A stretch of DNA of 64,000 bases from Actinospineispora acaciae DSM 45401 (GCF_000620785.1 NZ_JIAI01000015.1:1-64000); one strand, 5' to 3'. Positions 49,214-58,601 are shown, numbered from the stretch's first letter. Numbers and translations: made by a program. The notes: generated by a model not told the origin, from the sequence alone.

Positions 49214-50704
49214 ATGACCAGGCCAGATGCCGGTGTCGCGACGCCGGGCGGGCGGGCGGAGGGCACCCAGTTCTGCCGGGTGACGGTGCTGGCCCCCCGG
49301 TCTCGGATGGACGTGGCGCTGCCCACCGACCTGACGGTCGCCGAGCTCGTCCCGATGCTCACCGAGCTGGCCAGGGAGAGCGGGCCCCGGCGCCACCCGG
49401 GGCCGTCCGGTCCGACGGCGCCGGCCGCCTGGTGCCTGGCCGCGGCCGCCGGGGCGGCGCTACCGCCGAGGGCCACGCTGGCCGGGCTGGGTGTGCTGGA
49501 CGGGGACGTGCTGCGGCTGCGCCACCAGTCCGACGCGCCACCGCCTCCGGTGTTCGACGACCCGGTGGACGCGGTCGCCGAGGCGGTGCGCGCCCCGGAC
49601 GGGGCTGGACCGCCGGCCGGCGAGCCGTTCGCGGTGCGGCCGTGGGACACGCGGTGGCGCCGGCTGTCCGGGTTCTCCGCCGCCGGGCTGGCCTCGGTGG
49701 CGGGCGCCGGGTTGCTGGTGGCGGCCAGGGGCCTTGGCGAGCAGCCGGACGCGGTCGCCGCGGTGATCGGGGCGTTGGCCGCGGGAGCGGGGCTGACCGG
49801 CGGGATGCGCGGCGTGCGCGCCGACGCCCCGGCCGGGGTGCTGCTGGCCTGCACCGCCGTGCCGCTGTCCGCCGCCGCCGGGTTCGCCGCGCTGCCGGGG
49901 ATGCCGGGCGCCGGGCACCTGTTGCTGGCCGCCGCGCTGGCCGCCGCCGCCTCGGCCGCCGGGCTGGCGCTGCTCGGCACCGCGGCTCCCGCGCTGGTGG
50001 CGAGCCTGATGGTGGCCGGGACGACGGCGCTGGCCGCGCTGCTCGGCGTGTTCGACATCGGCTCGGTGGGCGGGGTGGCGGCGGGCGCCGCGGCGGTGGC
50101 GATCGGCCTGCTGCCGCTGCTGCCCCGGATCAGCGTCGGGCTGGCCGGGTTGCCGCCGCCGGTCATCCCGACCAGCTCGGACGAGATGCTGGCCGCCGAC
50201 GCGCAGTGGGAGTTCGCCTCGCCCGAGGAGATCCGCTACCGGTCCCGGCTGGCGCACACCTATCTCGCGGGCCTGGTGCTGGGCTGCTCGGCGGTGGCCG
50301 CTGTGGGTGCGATGGTGGCGGCCGGTGCTTCGGCCGGCGGAGACAGCGGCGGTTGGGCCGGGCCGGCGTTCGCCTCGGTGGTGGTCGCGGTGCTGCTGCT
50401 GCGGTCGCGGGGGTATGTGACGGCGGCCGCGTGCGCCGCGCCGATGGCCGCCGGGCTGGTGGCCGGCACGGTGTTGGTAGCGGGGCTCGCGGTGGCCGGG
50501 TCAGGGCTGGTGCGGCTGGTCGCGGCGGCGGCGCTGCTGGTGGTCGCGTCGGTGGCGGTGTGGCTGGTACGGGCGGGGCCGGCGCGGGAGTCGTCGCCGG
50601 TGCTGCGGCGCGCGGTGGACATCGTGGAGGCGGTGCTCGTGGTGGCCACGTTCCCGCTGGCGCTGGCCGTCATGGAGCTCTACCGGCTCGTCCGCGCGCT
50701 GTGA
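49214..50704 (+). CDS. eccD: Type VII secretion integral membrane protein EccD (ESX-4)
   Basis: A 496-aa protein. An N-terminal ubiquitin-like domain (about 18-110: FCRVTVLAPRSRMDVALPTDLTVAELVPMLTEL, and LGVLDGDVLRLRH) is followed by about 11 TM helices from about 150 on, including the last AVLVVATFPLALAVMELYRLV. It forms the pore barrel. ATG 49214 has GGGAGG 5-6 bases upstream. It overlaps mycP by GTGA. Confidence 0.94.
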   Translation: MTRPDAGVATPGGRAEGTQFCRVTVLAPRSRMDVALPTDLTVAELVPMLTELARESGPRRHPGPSGPTAPAAWCLAAAAGAALPPRATLAGLGVLDGDVLRLRHQSDAPPPPVFDDPVDAVAEAVRAPDGAGPPAGEPFAVRPWDTRWRRLSGFSAAGLASVAGAGLLVAARGLGEQPDAVAAVIGALAAGAGLTGGMRGVRADAPAGVLLACTAVPLSAAAGFAALPGMPGAGHLLLAAALAAAASAAGLALLGTAAPALVASLMVAGTTALAALLGVFDIGSVGGVAAGAAAVAIGLLPLLPRISVGLAGLPPPVIPTSSDEMLAADAQWEFASPEEIRYRSRLAHTYLAGLVLGCSAVAAVGAMVAAGASAGGDSGGWAGPAFASVVVAVLLLRSRGYVTAAACAAPMAAGLVAGTVLVAGLAVAGSGLVRLVAAAALLVVASVAVWLVRAGPARESSPVLRRAVDIVEAVLVVATFPLALAVMELYRLVRAL

Positions 50705-52131
50705 GCCGGGCGGGGCGGGCGGCGGCCGGGCGGGCGGCGGCCGGGCTGGCCGTGGCGGGATGCGCGCTGCTGGTGGGGACGATGGCGGCGCCGGTCATGG
50801 CCCCAACGACGGTGACGGCTGGGTCGACCGGGAAGGCTGGGGCGGCGGCCATGGTGAAGGAGGACCTGCCCCGGCCGCCGCCGGTGGACATGGGCCGGCT
50901 GCCGGCGAGCGGGACGCCGGCCGGTCAGCCGGGGGCGCGGCAGAAGTACAGGTGCGTCGGCGCCGCCGGGCCGGTGGGCGCCGGTTCGGCGAACGAGCGG
51001 CTGTGGGGGCAGCGGATGTTCCGGCTGCCCGAGCTGTGGAACTCCAGCGAGGGCGGCTCGGTCCGGATCGCGGTGATCGACACCGGGGTGTCGCAACACC
51101 CGAGGCTGGCCGGGCGGCTGCTGGCCGGGGGCGACTTCGTGGCCGGCGGCGACGGGCTGGCCGACTGCGACGGGCACGGCACGCTGGTGGCCGGGATCGC
51201 GGCCGCCTCGGTGGACTCGGGATCCGGGTTCGCCGGCGTGGCCCCGGAGGCGCAGGTGCTCTCGGTACGCCAGTCCAGCCCGCGCTACGCGGTGCCGGGG
51301 CCGGGCGGGGCCGAGTCGCCGGCCGGCAACCTGGAGACCCTGGCCTCGGCCGTGCTGCACGCCGTGGACCTGGGCGCCGACGTGATCAACATTTCCGAGG
51401 TGGCCTGCGCGCCGGCCGGTGCTCGCGGCGCGGCCGAGCTGCAGGCGGCCATCCACCGCGCCGTGCAGCGCAACGTGGTGGTGGTCGCGGCGGCCGGCAA
51501 CCTCGGCTCCGGGCGGCAGGACGAGTGCCCGGACCGGCCGAGGGCGGGCACCGTGGTGTACCCGGGGTGGTTCGACCAGGACGTGCTCACGGTGGCCTCG
51601 GTCGGCCCGGGCGGGGTGGCCTCGCGGTTCAACTACCCGGGCCCGTGGGTGGACGTGGCCGCGCCGGGCGAGCGGCTGGTCTCGCTGTCCGCCGGCGGTT
51701 CCGGGGTGACCGACCAGATGCCCGGCTCCGAGGCCGGCACCCCGATCGACGGCACCAGCTTCGCCGCGCCCTCGGTCGCCGGCCTGGCGGCGCTGATCCG
51801 GGCCAGGTACCCGAGGCTGAGCGCCGCCCAGGTGATGGACCGGATCACCGCGACGGCCAGCCAGCACGCGTCCGGGCGGACGGACAGCGCGGGGTACGGG
51901 GTGGTCGACCCGGTCGCGGCGCTCACCAGGGGCCCCGCGGTGCTGCCGCCGCCCGGCGACCCGGCGGGGGCGGACGCCGGCACGCTGCGGCTCGCCCCGC
52001 CCACCCGGCCGGCGTCGGTGCCGCCCGGGGCGCTCTGGGGCGGGCTGCTGGCGCTGCTGGCCACCGTGCCGGCCGGCGCGTTCGCGGTGAGCAAGCTGCG
52101 CGCCGGGTGGCGAACAGACACCCGGCGCTGA
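50701..52131 (+). CDS. mycP: Type VII secretion-associated serine protease, mycosin
   Basis: A 476-aa subtilisin-fold protease. A signal helix (about 8-35) is followed by the catalytic Asp in IAVIDTGVS, His in CDGHGTLVAGIAA, the oxyanion AAAGNLG and Ser in DGTSFAAPSVAGLAAL. A C-terminal TM anchor (ALWGGLLALLATVPAGAFAVSKL) and a short basic tail close the protein. Mycosins stabilise the ESX membrane complex and may cleave substrates. The start is GTG 50701 at the eccD stop. Confidence 0.94.
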   Translation: MSRAGRAAAGRAAAGLAVAGCALLVGTMAAPVMAPTTVTAGSTGKAGAAAMVKEDLPRPPPVDMGRLPASGTPAGQPGARQKYRCVGAAGPVGAGSANERLWGQRMFRLPELWNSSEGGSVRIAVIDTGVSQHPRLAGRLLAGGDFVAGGDGLADCDGHGTLVAGIAAASVDSGSGFAGVAPEAQVLSVRQSSPRYAVPGPGGAESPAGNLETLASAVLHAVDLGADVINISEVACAPAGARGAAELQAAIHRAVQRNVVVVAAAGNLGSGRQDECPDRPRAGTVVYPGWFDQDVLTVASVGPGGVASRFNYPGPWVDVAAPGERLVSLSAGGSGVTDQMPGSEAGTPIDGTSFAAPSVAGLAALIRARYPRLSAAQVMDRITATASQHASGRTDSAGYGVVDPVAALTRGPAVLPPPGDPAGADAGTLRLAPPTRPASVPPGALWGGLLALLATVPAGAFAVSKLRAGWRTDTRR

Positions 52132-52140
52132 CGACGATTG

Positions 52141-52245
52141 CGTGTGCTGGAACACCCGACTCGGTGTGCCAGTGACATTGGCTCGCTCGCAAGCTCGCTC
52201 ACCTGAAGTCGGTCGCTGCGCTCCCTCTCTGGCGCCCGACTCGCG
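52141..52245 (-). repeat. Tandem repeat element, copy D, split by about 70 bp (between mycP and eccB)
   Basis: Read on the minus strand it opens CGCGAGTCGGGCG and closes with a 22-bp unit ACCGAGTCGGGTGTTCCAGC. The two are separated by about 70 bp rich in GAGCGAGC inverted motifs (GAGCGAGCTTGCGAGCGAGC at about 52178-52200). It lies in the 143-bp gap between convergent mycP and eccB. It appears to be the 22-bp family with an insertion. Confidence 0.6.
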
Positions 52246-52274
52246 GGTGGTGGGCGCGGGCGGGGGTACGGGGG

Positions 52275-53711
52275 TCAGCCGGCGGCGAGGACGTCGACGG
52301 TGCGTTGGGCTTGGGCGACGTCGAGGGTGGGGCCGGCGGGGAGGGCGCGCAGGGCGTCCACCGGCACGGGCGTCCAGGCGCGGACGCCCAGGGCGGTGGC
52401 CGTCTCGGCGTTCGCGATGGGGTAGCCGACGCCGGTCTCGGACACCAGCCAGAGCTGCTCGCCGTCCCGGTCACGGTCCCGGTCGCGGCGTGGGGAGCAG
52501 TCCGTGTCCCCGGCCACCGCGCAGGCCACCAGGGCGGTGCCGGCGGGCAGCGACACCTCGTCCAGCTTGGCTCCCTGGCCGTCCGCCTGGGCCAGCCGGG
52601 TCGCCGCGTGCCCTGGCGGCAGCGGCTCGGCGGGGGCGGTCACGGTGCCGCCGCGCCCGGACGGGTCCCACTGCCAGCACGCCGCCGTGTCGGACAGGAT
52701 CCGGGGCAGCACCGTCGGGTAGTCGGACAGCCCGGCCAGGCTCACCCTCGGCAGCGCGTTGATCTGCTCCAGGCGCACGGCGTCCGGGGGCTGGCGCGGG
52801 TTGGCGTTCAGCGTCGCCCGCACCAGGTTGGCCACCGGCTCGGCAACCTCCTGCACGCCGGTCGCCAGCACCAGGTAGTACCTGTCCGCCTCGCCGGGCC
52901 GGACCACCCGCACCACGTCGCCGACGGCGTGGCCGGGCAGCGCCGTGCTGTCCTCGCCGGCGCCGGCCGGCTCCACGGCGCCCAGCGCGCGGCCGTCGGG
53001 AATGGCGGCCAGCAGCATCGCCGACGCCGGACGGACCGGCTTGTCGCGCAGGTCGTAGGCGCCGGCCACCACGTCGCCGCCGTCGATGCGGTGCTTGCGG
53101 CCGCCCACGACCAGGTACCGGCGGCCGTCCGGCCCGGCGAGCAGCAGCCCGTCCCCCGGACCCAGCGGCACCGGCCGGCCCGCCCCGGCCACCAGCAGGG
53201 TGCCGGCCCCGGTGTCGCACAGCGCCCACGGGCCGCTCGGCGCGGGCGGGCGGTCCTCGGTGGGCAGCACCGCCTGCGCGCCGGGGACGGCGGCGGTCGC
53301 GGTGCGCGGCGCGGTGTCCAGGTCGGCGTCGTCGATCGGCACCGGGGTGGCGCTCGCCGAGGAGCCGCCGCTGCCCCGCTCGGCGGCGTAGCGGACCAGC
53401 CGGGCGGCCGCCAGGTTCGCCACCGGCACCAGCCGGGGCGGCTGCTGGATCACCGCGAACAGCCGGCCGGACTGCTTGCCCACCACCACCTGCTCGGCCT
53501 GCCACGCGGGCTTGGGCATCAGCTTCGCGTACGCGTACGTGGCCACCAGCGCGAGCATGGCCAGCGCGAGCCCGGTCGCCACCACCCGGCGCTGGCCCCG
53601 GATCTCCTCGTGCAGCAGCACCGGGTCCCGGCGGGCCAGCGCGGACTCCAGCCGCCGCTGCCCGAACCGGTACGCGTCCAGCTGCAGCTTGGTGACCGGC
53701 GTCCTGGCCAT
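52275..53711 (-). CDS. eccB: Type VII secretion protein EccB (ESX-4)
   Basis: A 478-aa membrane protein. The N-terminus ARTPVTKLQLDAYRFGQRRLESALARRDPVLLHEEIRGQRR is diagnostic for EccB, followed by one TM helix (about 44-63) and a large extracytoplasmic R-repeat domain with the conserved Cys pair (ALCDTGAG and CDYTD-like CAVAGDTDC). ATG 53711 has AGGAG 4 bases upstream. It lies 36 bp after the fused ABC ATPase stop in the same direction, so the iron-box importer operon reads into it. eccE is not found nearby. Confidence 0.95.
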   Translation of the reverse strand: MARTPVTKLQLDAYRFGQRRLESALARRDPVLLHEEIRGQRRVVATGLALAMLALVATYAYAKLMPKPAWQAEQVVVGKQSGRLFAVIQQPPRLVPVANLAAARLVRYAAERGSGGSSASATPVPIDDADLDTAPRTATAAVPGAQAVLPTEDRPPAPSGPWALCDTGAGTLLVAGAGRPVPLGPGDGLLLAGPDGRRYLVVGGRKHRIDGGDVVAGAYDLRDKPVRPASAMLLAAIPDGRALGAVEPAGAGEDSTALPGHAVGDVVRVVRPGEADRYYLVLATGVQEVAEPVANLVRATLNANPRQPPDAVRLEQINALPRVSLAGLSDYPTVLPRILSDTAACWQWDPSGRGGTVTAPAEPLPPGHAATRLAQADGQGAKLDEVSLPAGTALVACAVAGDTDCSPRRDRDRDRDGEQLWLVSETGVGYPIANAETATALGVRAWTPVPVDALRALPAGPTLDVAQAQRTVDVLAAG

Positions 53712-53747
53712 GCTCCTGGGTTCCTTCAGGGAGATCGTCCGGAGCAC

Positions 53748-55187
53748 TCACGGTAGCGTCGGGGCACCCGCCCTCGGGGCCGTTTGGGCAGACACGTGCC
53801 CGCCGAGGCGCAGCACGTCGTCCGCGTGGCCCTCGATGATCCGCATGTCGTGGCTGATCAGCACCACCGCCAGGTCGCGGCCCGCGCGCAGCTCGCCGAG
53901 CAGGGCCATCACCGCGTCCGCGGTGGCCGGGTCGAGCGCGGAGGTCATCTCGTCGCAGACCAGCACGTCCGGGTCGGCGGCCAGCGCGCGGGCGATGGCC
54001 ACCCGCTGCCGCTGCCCGCCGGACAGGCCGTCGGGGTAGCGCCCGGCCAGCTCGGCGGGCAGGCCCACCGCGTCGAGCAGCCCTGCGATGCGGTCCGCCC
54101 GTTCGCCGGGTGCGCAGCGGCGGTGCCGGATCAGCGGGCGGGCCAGGGTCGCGCCGATGGTCCGCCTCGGGTTGAGGCTGCCCAGCGGGTCCTGCGGCAC
54201 CAGCTGCAGCCGCCGGCGCTGCTCGGGCTCGCGGCGCCGGACCGCCGGGTGCAGCGGCCGGCCGTGCAGGGTCAGCGTGCCGTCGGCGTCCGGGTGCAGC
54301 CCGACCAGCACCCGGGCCAGCGTCGTCTTGCCCACCCCGGACGGCCCGACCACGCCGAGCACCGCCCCCGCCGACAGCTCCAGCCCGACCCCGGACAGCA
54401 CCTCCCGCCGTCCCCGCCGCGCCCCGTGCCACGCCGTCAACCGCTCGCCCCGCAACACCACGCCCGCGCCGCTGTTCACCGCGGCGGGGTGGCTGTGCCG
54501 GCGTTCGACGGCGGTCACTCCGGACCGTCGCGGCGGGCTCGCGAGCTGGTACGAGCGGTCGGCGATGTCGTCGACGAGCTGGCGGTCGTGACAGGCGAGC
54601 ACGATCGCCATGCCGCGCTCGGTGGCCAGCGTCCGCAACAGCGCGCCCAGCCCGGCGCGCAGCGAGGCGTCCAGCCCCGCGGTCGGCTCGTCCAGCAGCA
54701 GCAGCTCCGGCCGCCGCGCCAGCGCCCGCCCGATCGCCACCCGCCGCTGCTGGCCGCCGGAGAGCTGCCCCGGGCGCCGCCGCAGCAGCTCGACCGGCAG
54801 CTCCAGCTCGGCCAGCAGCTCCCGGACCCCGTCGGGCGAGTGCGACGCGGCCAGCTCGGACAGCAGCGCCCCGACCCGCATCCGGGGGTTCAGCCGCCGC
54901 GCCGGGTCCTGGCCGACGAACCCGATCCGGTCCCTGCGCAGCGCCCGCAGCCCGGCCGGACCCAGCGCCAGCACGTCCTGCCCGCACACCCGCACGCCGC
55001 CGCCGGCCACCCGAAGCCCCGGCGGCACCGCCCCGACCAGCGCCCGCAGCAGCGTCGACTTGCCGACGCCGGACGGCCCGGTCACCGCGACCAGCTCGCC
55101 GGCACCCACCCGCAGCCCCGCCCCGTCCAGGATCGCGATCCCGGAGCCACGAGGCCGCACCACCAACCCGGAAACCTCGGCGATCAC
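53748..55187 (-). CDS. Fused dual ATPase of an Opp/Cnt-type ABC importer (DppD-DppF fusion)
   Basis: A 479-aa protein with two complete ABC domains. Domain 1 has Walker A GPSGVGKST (37-45), signature LSGGQ (142-146) and Walker B LLLLDEP. Domain 2 has Walker A GPSGVGKTT (281-289), LSGGQRQR and LVCDEMTSALDP. Normally these are two genes (OppD/OppF, CntD/CntF). The fusion is seen in some nickel/peptide-type actinobacterial importers. GTG 55187 with GGAGGTGGG upstream overlaps the permease stop. The final tail (VSAQTAPRAGAPTLP) is unlike the C-terminal oligopeptide/Fe-S motif of DppD. Confidence 0.93.
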   Translation of the reverse strand: MIAEVSGLVVRPRGSGIAILDGAGLRVGAGELVAVTGPSGVGKSTLLRALVGAVPPGLRVAGGGVRVCGQDVLALGPAGLRALRRDRIGFVGQDPARRLNPRMRVGALLSELAASHSPDGVRELLAELELPVELLRRRPGQLSGGQQRRVAIGRALARRPELLLLDEPTAGLDASLRAGLGALLRTLATERGMAIVLACHDRQLVDDIADRSYQLASPPRRSGVTAVERRHSHPAAVNSGAGVVLRGERLTAWHGARRGRREVLSGVGLELSAGAVLGVVGPSGVGKTTLARVLVGLHPDADGTLTLHGRPLHPAVRRREPEQRRRLQLVPQDPLGSLNPRRTIGATLARPLIRHRRCAPGERADRIAGLLDAVGLPAELAGRYPDGLSGGQRQRVAIARALAADPDVLVCDEMTSALDPATADAVMALLGELRAGRDLAVVLISHDMRIIEGHADDVLRLGGHVSAQTAPRAGAPTLP

Positions 55188-55999
55188 CGCGCGCCCACCT
55201 CCACCGCCCGGCGGCCACCCGGGGCGAGCGCGTCCGCGGCCAGGCTGACGCCGATCGCCAGCAGCCCGATGGCCAGCGCCGGGCTGACCACCGCCCACGG
55301 GTTGAGCAGGATCCCGGCGCCGTTCTCCCGCACCATCAGCGCCCAGTTGGCCTCCGTGGGCGCCACCCCGACGCGCAGGAACCCGGCGGTGGACACCAGG
55401 TACACCGCCTCCACGAACCGCAGCGCCAGCAGCGTGACCAGTACCGCGCGCAGGTTGGGCAGCACCTCCCGCCACACCAGGTGACCGATCCGCTCCCCGC
55501 CGGCCACCGCCGCCTCCACGAACCCGGCCGAGGCCAGCGGGGCGGCGGCCGAGGCCATCACCCGCACCGCGTACGGCAGCGCGAGCAGCACCGAGGCCAG
55601 CACCAGCGCCGCCCGCCCACCGTCCGGCCAGGCCAGCACGAACAGCAGCAGCCCGAGCAGCGGAGGCAACAGAATCAGCAGGTCAGCGCCGTACTCGACA
55701 AACCGACCGACGGTCGGTCTAAGAACGGCGGCCGCCCCCACCACGCCCGCGAGCGCCGTCACCACCACGGCGACCAGCGCCGAGGTCAGCAACAGCGACG
55801 AACCGCCCGCCAGCAGCCGGCTGAGCACGTCACGCCCCAACAGGTCGCCCCCGAGCGGCGCGGCCAACGACGGCGACCCGTACGGCGCGGTGACCGGCAC
55901 GTCCACCGACCGAGGCGCCAGCACCGGCCCGACCACCGTCGCCACCAGCAACCCCGCCGCCACCGACAACGACACCGGCGCAGGGACCCGCCGCCTCAC
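55184..55999 (-). CDS. ABC importer permease, OppC/CntC-like
   Basis: A 271-aa permease starting GTG 55999 (VRRRVPAPVSLSVAAGLLVATVVGPVLAP), with GGDLLGRDVLSRLLAGG near the N-terminus (OppC hallmark), about six TM helices, and the EAA-like loop FVEAAVAGGERIGHLVWREVLPNLRAVL. It couples to the ATPase at that loop. It overlaps both neighbours (GTGA). Confidence 0.92.
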   Translation of the reverse strand: MRRRVPAPVSLSVAAGLLVATVVGPVLAPRSVDVPVTAPYGSPSLAAPLGGDLLGRDVLSRLLAGGSSLLLTSALVAVVVTALAGVVGAAAVLRPTVGRFVEYGADLLILLPPLLGLLLFVLAWPDGGRAALVLASVLLALPYAVRVMASAAAPLASAGFVEAAVAGGERIGHLVWREVLPNLRAVLVTLLALRFVEAVYLVSTAGFLRVGVAPTEANWALMVRENGAGILLNPWAVVSPALAIGLLAIGVSLAADALAPGGRRAVEVGAR

Positions 56000-56943
56000 C
56001 GCGTCCCCCAGGTCGCCCACGCCCGGACCCCGTCCGCCAGCACCAGCAACACCATGATCAACGCACCCGTCACCGCCACCACGCCCGCGACCAGCGGGGC
56101 GTCCCTGTCGGTCACCGCCTGCGTCAGCACCGCGCCCAACCCCGGGATGTTGAACACCGTCTCGGACACCACGGTCCCGCCCAGCACCAGCCCGACCGAC
56201 GCGACCACCGAGGTGGCCACCGCCGGCAACGCACCGGGCAGCAGGTGCCGCACCAACAGCCGCCCCCGGGGCAGCCCGTCCAGCACCGCCGCGTCCACGT
56301 GCGGCAAGCGCGCCTGCTCGGCCAGCGCGGCCCGCACCAACCGGGTGTTCCAGCCGATCTGCGGTATCGCGATGGCCAGCACCGGCAACACCACCGCCCG
56401 CGCCGGCAGCCCACCGCCCGAACCGACCGAAGCCACCGCCGGCAACAACCCCAGCCACAGCGCGAACACCAGCACCAACAGGCTGCCCACCACGAACTCC
56501 GGCAGCGCCAGCGTCACGGTCGCACCCAGCCCGAGCGCCCGGTCCACCGGACCGCCCGGCCGCAGCGCCGCCCAACACCCCAGCGCGAGCGCCGCCACCA
56601 CCGTCAACAACAGCGCCAGCGCACCCATCCGCAGCGTGTTCGGCAGCGCCCCCCAGACCAGCGACGAGATCGGCTGGCCGCGCGCGGTGACCCCCATGTC
56701 GCCGGTGACCAGCCCGCCCATCCAGCGGGCGAACCGCTCGACCAGCGGCCGGTCCAGCCCGAGCTGCGCCCGCCGCGCCGCGATCGCCGCCGCCCCGGCA
56801 CCGCGCTCCAGGCTGGCCGCCGCCGCGTCCCCCGGCAGGAACGCGACCGCCGCGAACACCACCGCCAGCAACGTGACCAACAGCGCCACCCGCCGGGCCA
56901 GCACCCCGGCCGCCGCGACCAGCAGGCCTACGCCGCGAGCCAT
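55996..56943 (-). CDS. ABC importer permease, OppB/CntB-like
   Basis: A 315-aa permease. ATG 56943 gives an N-terminal TM at about 18-40 (LVTLLAVVFAAVAFLPGD), GLDRPLVERFARWMGGLVTGDMG (OppB hallmark), about six TM segments and the EAA loop AEQARLPHVDAAVLDGLPRGRLLVRHLLPGAL. Its 5' end overlaps the SBP 3' end by 16 bp. It works with the OppC-like permease. Confidence 0.92.
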   Translation of the reverse strand: MARGVGLLVAAAGVLARRVALLVTLLAVVFAAVAFLPGDAAAASLERGAGAAAIAARRAQLGLDRPLVERFARWMGGLVTGDMGVTARGQPISSLVWGALPNTLRMGALALLLTVVAALALGCWAALRPGGPVDRALGLGATVTLALPEFVVGSLLVLVFALWLGLLPAVASVGSGGGLPARAVVLPVLAIAIPQIGWNTRLVRAALAEQARLPHVDAAVLDGLPRGRLLVRHLLPGALPAVATSVVASVGLVLGGTVVSETVFNIPGLGAVLTQAVTDRDAPLVAGVVAVTGALIMVLLVLADGVRAWATWGTR

Positions 56944-58499
56944 GTCCGCTCGAGCTGCACCCGCCCGTACCCCGCCAGCCGGGGCAGCCCGCCGACCTTC
57001 GCGGTGGCCAGGTCCACCCCGTCGGCCATCCCCCAGAGCAGGTACCCCGACCGCTCGTACTCCATCCGCTGCAGCTCGCGCAGCGCCCCCGCCCGCGCCG
57101 CCGCGTCCGGGAACGCGACCGCGCGCTGGTAGGCGGCGTCGAACTCGGGATCCGCCTGCCCGGCCTCGTTCTGCCCGGCCCCGGACGCCATGGTCTTGCC
57201 GGCGAAGAACGTCACCGAGTCGTTCGTGCCCCAGTACGCGGTGTAGAGCGGCGCCTTGAGCCAGGTCTGGTCGTAGAACGTGCCCTGGTCCTGGCGCACC
57301 ACGTCGACGTTGACCCCGACCTCGCGCAGCTGGGTCGCGATCAGCGTGGCCGCCTCGCCCTGGCCCGGGGCCTCCTCGCAGGTCACCAGCGGGTAGCGGG
57401 CCGCGCGGTCGAACCCGGCGGCGTCCAGCAGGGAACGCGCCCGGTCCAGGTCGCGGCGCCGTTGCGGCAGGTCGCGGGCGTACTGCGGGTCGCCGGTGCC
57501 GAGCACGTCGTTGGCGACGGTGCCGTACCCGGACAGCGCCTGGGCGACCAGCGCGTCGCGGTCCACCGCCAGCCGCAGCGCCTCCCGCACCCGGGGCTCG
57601 GCGAACGGGCCGTCCGCCACCCGCATCACCAGCGGCAGCGCCGAGTCGTTGGGCCGGCGCACCACCTGCACCCCGTCCCGCCCGGCCGCCGTGCGCGCCG
57701 CCACCGGACCGACGTTGGACGCCACGTCGATCTCCCCGGTGAACAGCGCGTTGGCCATCGCCTGCGGGTCGGTGAAGATCCGCACCTCGATCGCGTCCAG
57801 CAGCGGCGCGCCGCCGTACCAGTCGGCGTTGCGCACCAGCCGCGCGTTGCCGGCGTTGTAGGACTCCAGCCGGAACGGCCCGGTACCCGGCACCGAGCCG
57901 GCGTTGATCGCCGCGTCCGGGGTGTCGCGGGGCAGCACGAACGTGGTCAGCCGGAGCAGCAGCGGCAGGTCGGCGTTCGGGTAGTCCGAGGTGAGCACCA
58001 CCGCGTTCGTCCCGTCCTCGGCGATCCCGCCGGGCTGTACGCCGGGAAGACGGGCCGCGCCGGACGGGGTGCCCCGCAGCCGCCGCAGCGACCACGCCAC
58101 GTCCGCAGCGGTCACCGGCGCGCCGTTGTGGAACCGCGCGCCGTCGGCCAGCACGAACCGGTGCCGACGCAGGTCCGCGCTGGGCTCCCACTTGGCGGCC
58201 AGCCGGGGCGCCACGGTCTGGGGGCTGCCGGGCACGGTGAGCGGGTCGTAGGTGAGCGCGATGATCAGGTAGTCGCTCTCGTTGCTCTGCGTGCCGTGCG
58301 GGTCCCTGGTGATCGCAGCCGCCTTGCCCAGCGCGCCCACCCGCAGGGTGCCGCCGCCCTGGGGCGGCCCAGTCGGTCCGGACGGCCCGGCCGCGCCGGC
58401 CCCCTCGGGACCGGAACCACCACAACCTGCCAACAACGCCCCGGCACCCAGGCCCGCACCGAGGACGGCTCCGGCCCCGAGCAGTCTGCGCCGAGTCAT
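56928..58499 (-). CDS. Solute-binding lipoprotein of an Opp/Cnt-type ABC importer (SBP family 5), Tat signal
   Basis: A 523-aa lipoprotein. TRRRLLGAGAVLGAGLGAGALLAGC is a twin-arginine signal with lipobox LAGC at about residue 27. The body is the two-lobed SBP_bac_5 fold (DPHGTQSNESDYLIIALTYDPLTV, AAKWEPSADLRRHRFVLADGARFHNGAPVTAADVAWSLRRL, and LRLAVDRDALVAQALSGYGTV). This family binds peptides, Ni2+ complexes or the metallophore staphylopine (CntA). A GTG at 58517 after GGAGGT is an alternative start. It is divergent from the biosynthetic operon; an iron-box-like site lies about 100 bp upstream. Confidence 0.93.
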   Translation of the reverse strand: MTRRRLLGAGAVLGAGLGAGALLAGCGGSGPEGAGAAGPSGPTGPPQGGGTLRVGALGKAAAITRDPHGTQSNESDYLIIALTYDPLTVPGSPQTVAPRLAAKWEPSADLRRHRFVLADGARFHNGAPVTAADVAWSLRRLRGTPSGAARLPGVQPGGIAEDGTNAVVLTSDYPNADLPLLLRLTTFVLPRDTPDAAINAGSVPGTGPFRLESYNAGNARLVRNADWYGGAPLLDAIEVRIFTDPQAMANALFTGEIDVASNVGPVAARTAAGRDGVQVVRRPNDSALPLVMRVADGPFAEPRVREALRLAVDRDALVAQALSGYGTVANDVLGTGDPQYARDLPQRRRDLDRARSLLDAAGFDRAARYPLVTCEEAPGQGEAATLIATQLREVGVNVDVVRQDQGTFYDQTWLKAPLYTAYWGTNDSVTFFAGKTMASGAGQNEAGQADPEFDAAYQRAVAFPDAAARAGALRELQRMEYERSGYLLWGMADGVDLATAKVGGLPRLAGYGRVQLERTWLAA

Positions 58500-58601
58500 G
58501 CCTCGGGTCGGCTCCACCGGACCTCCGCCCCTAGATGCAACTTCTCTGCAGTTGAACCCCTCCATACCTAGGCGAGCGGTCGGAGCGATCACAACCTCTG
58601 A

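Noticed and set aside
49031..49214. Third copy of the 28-bp ESX motif in the eccC-eccD divergent region
   Set aside because: Read on both strands; no segment resembling CACCCTGA-N-CGT...ATCGCACACGA was found.
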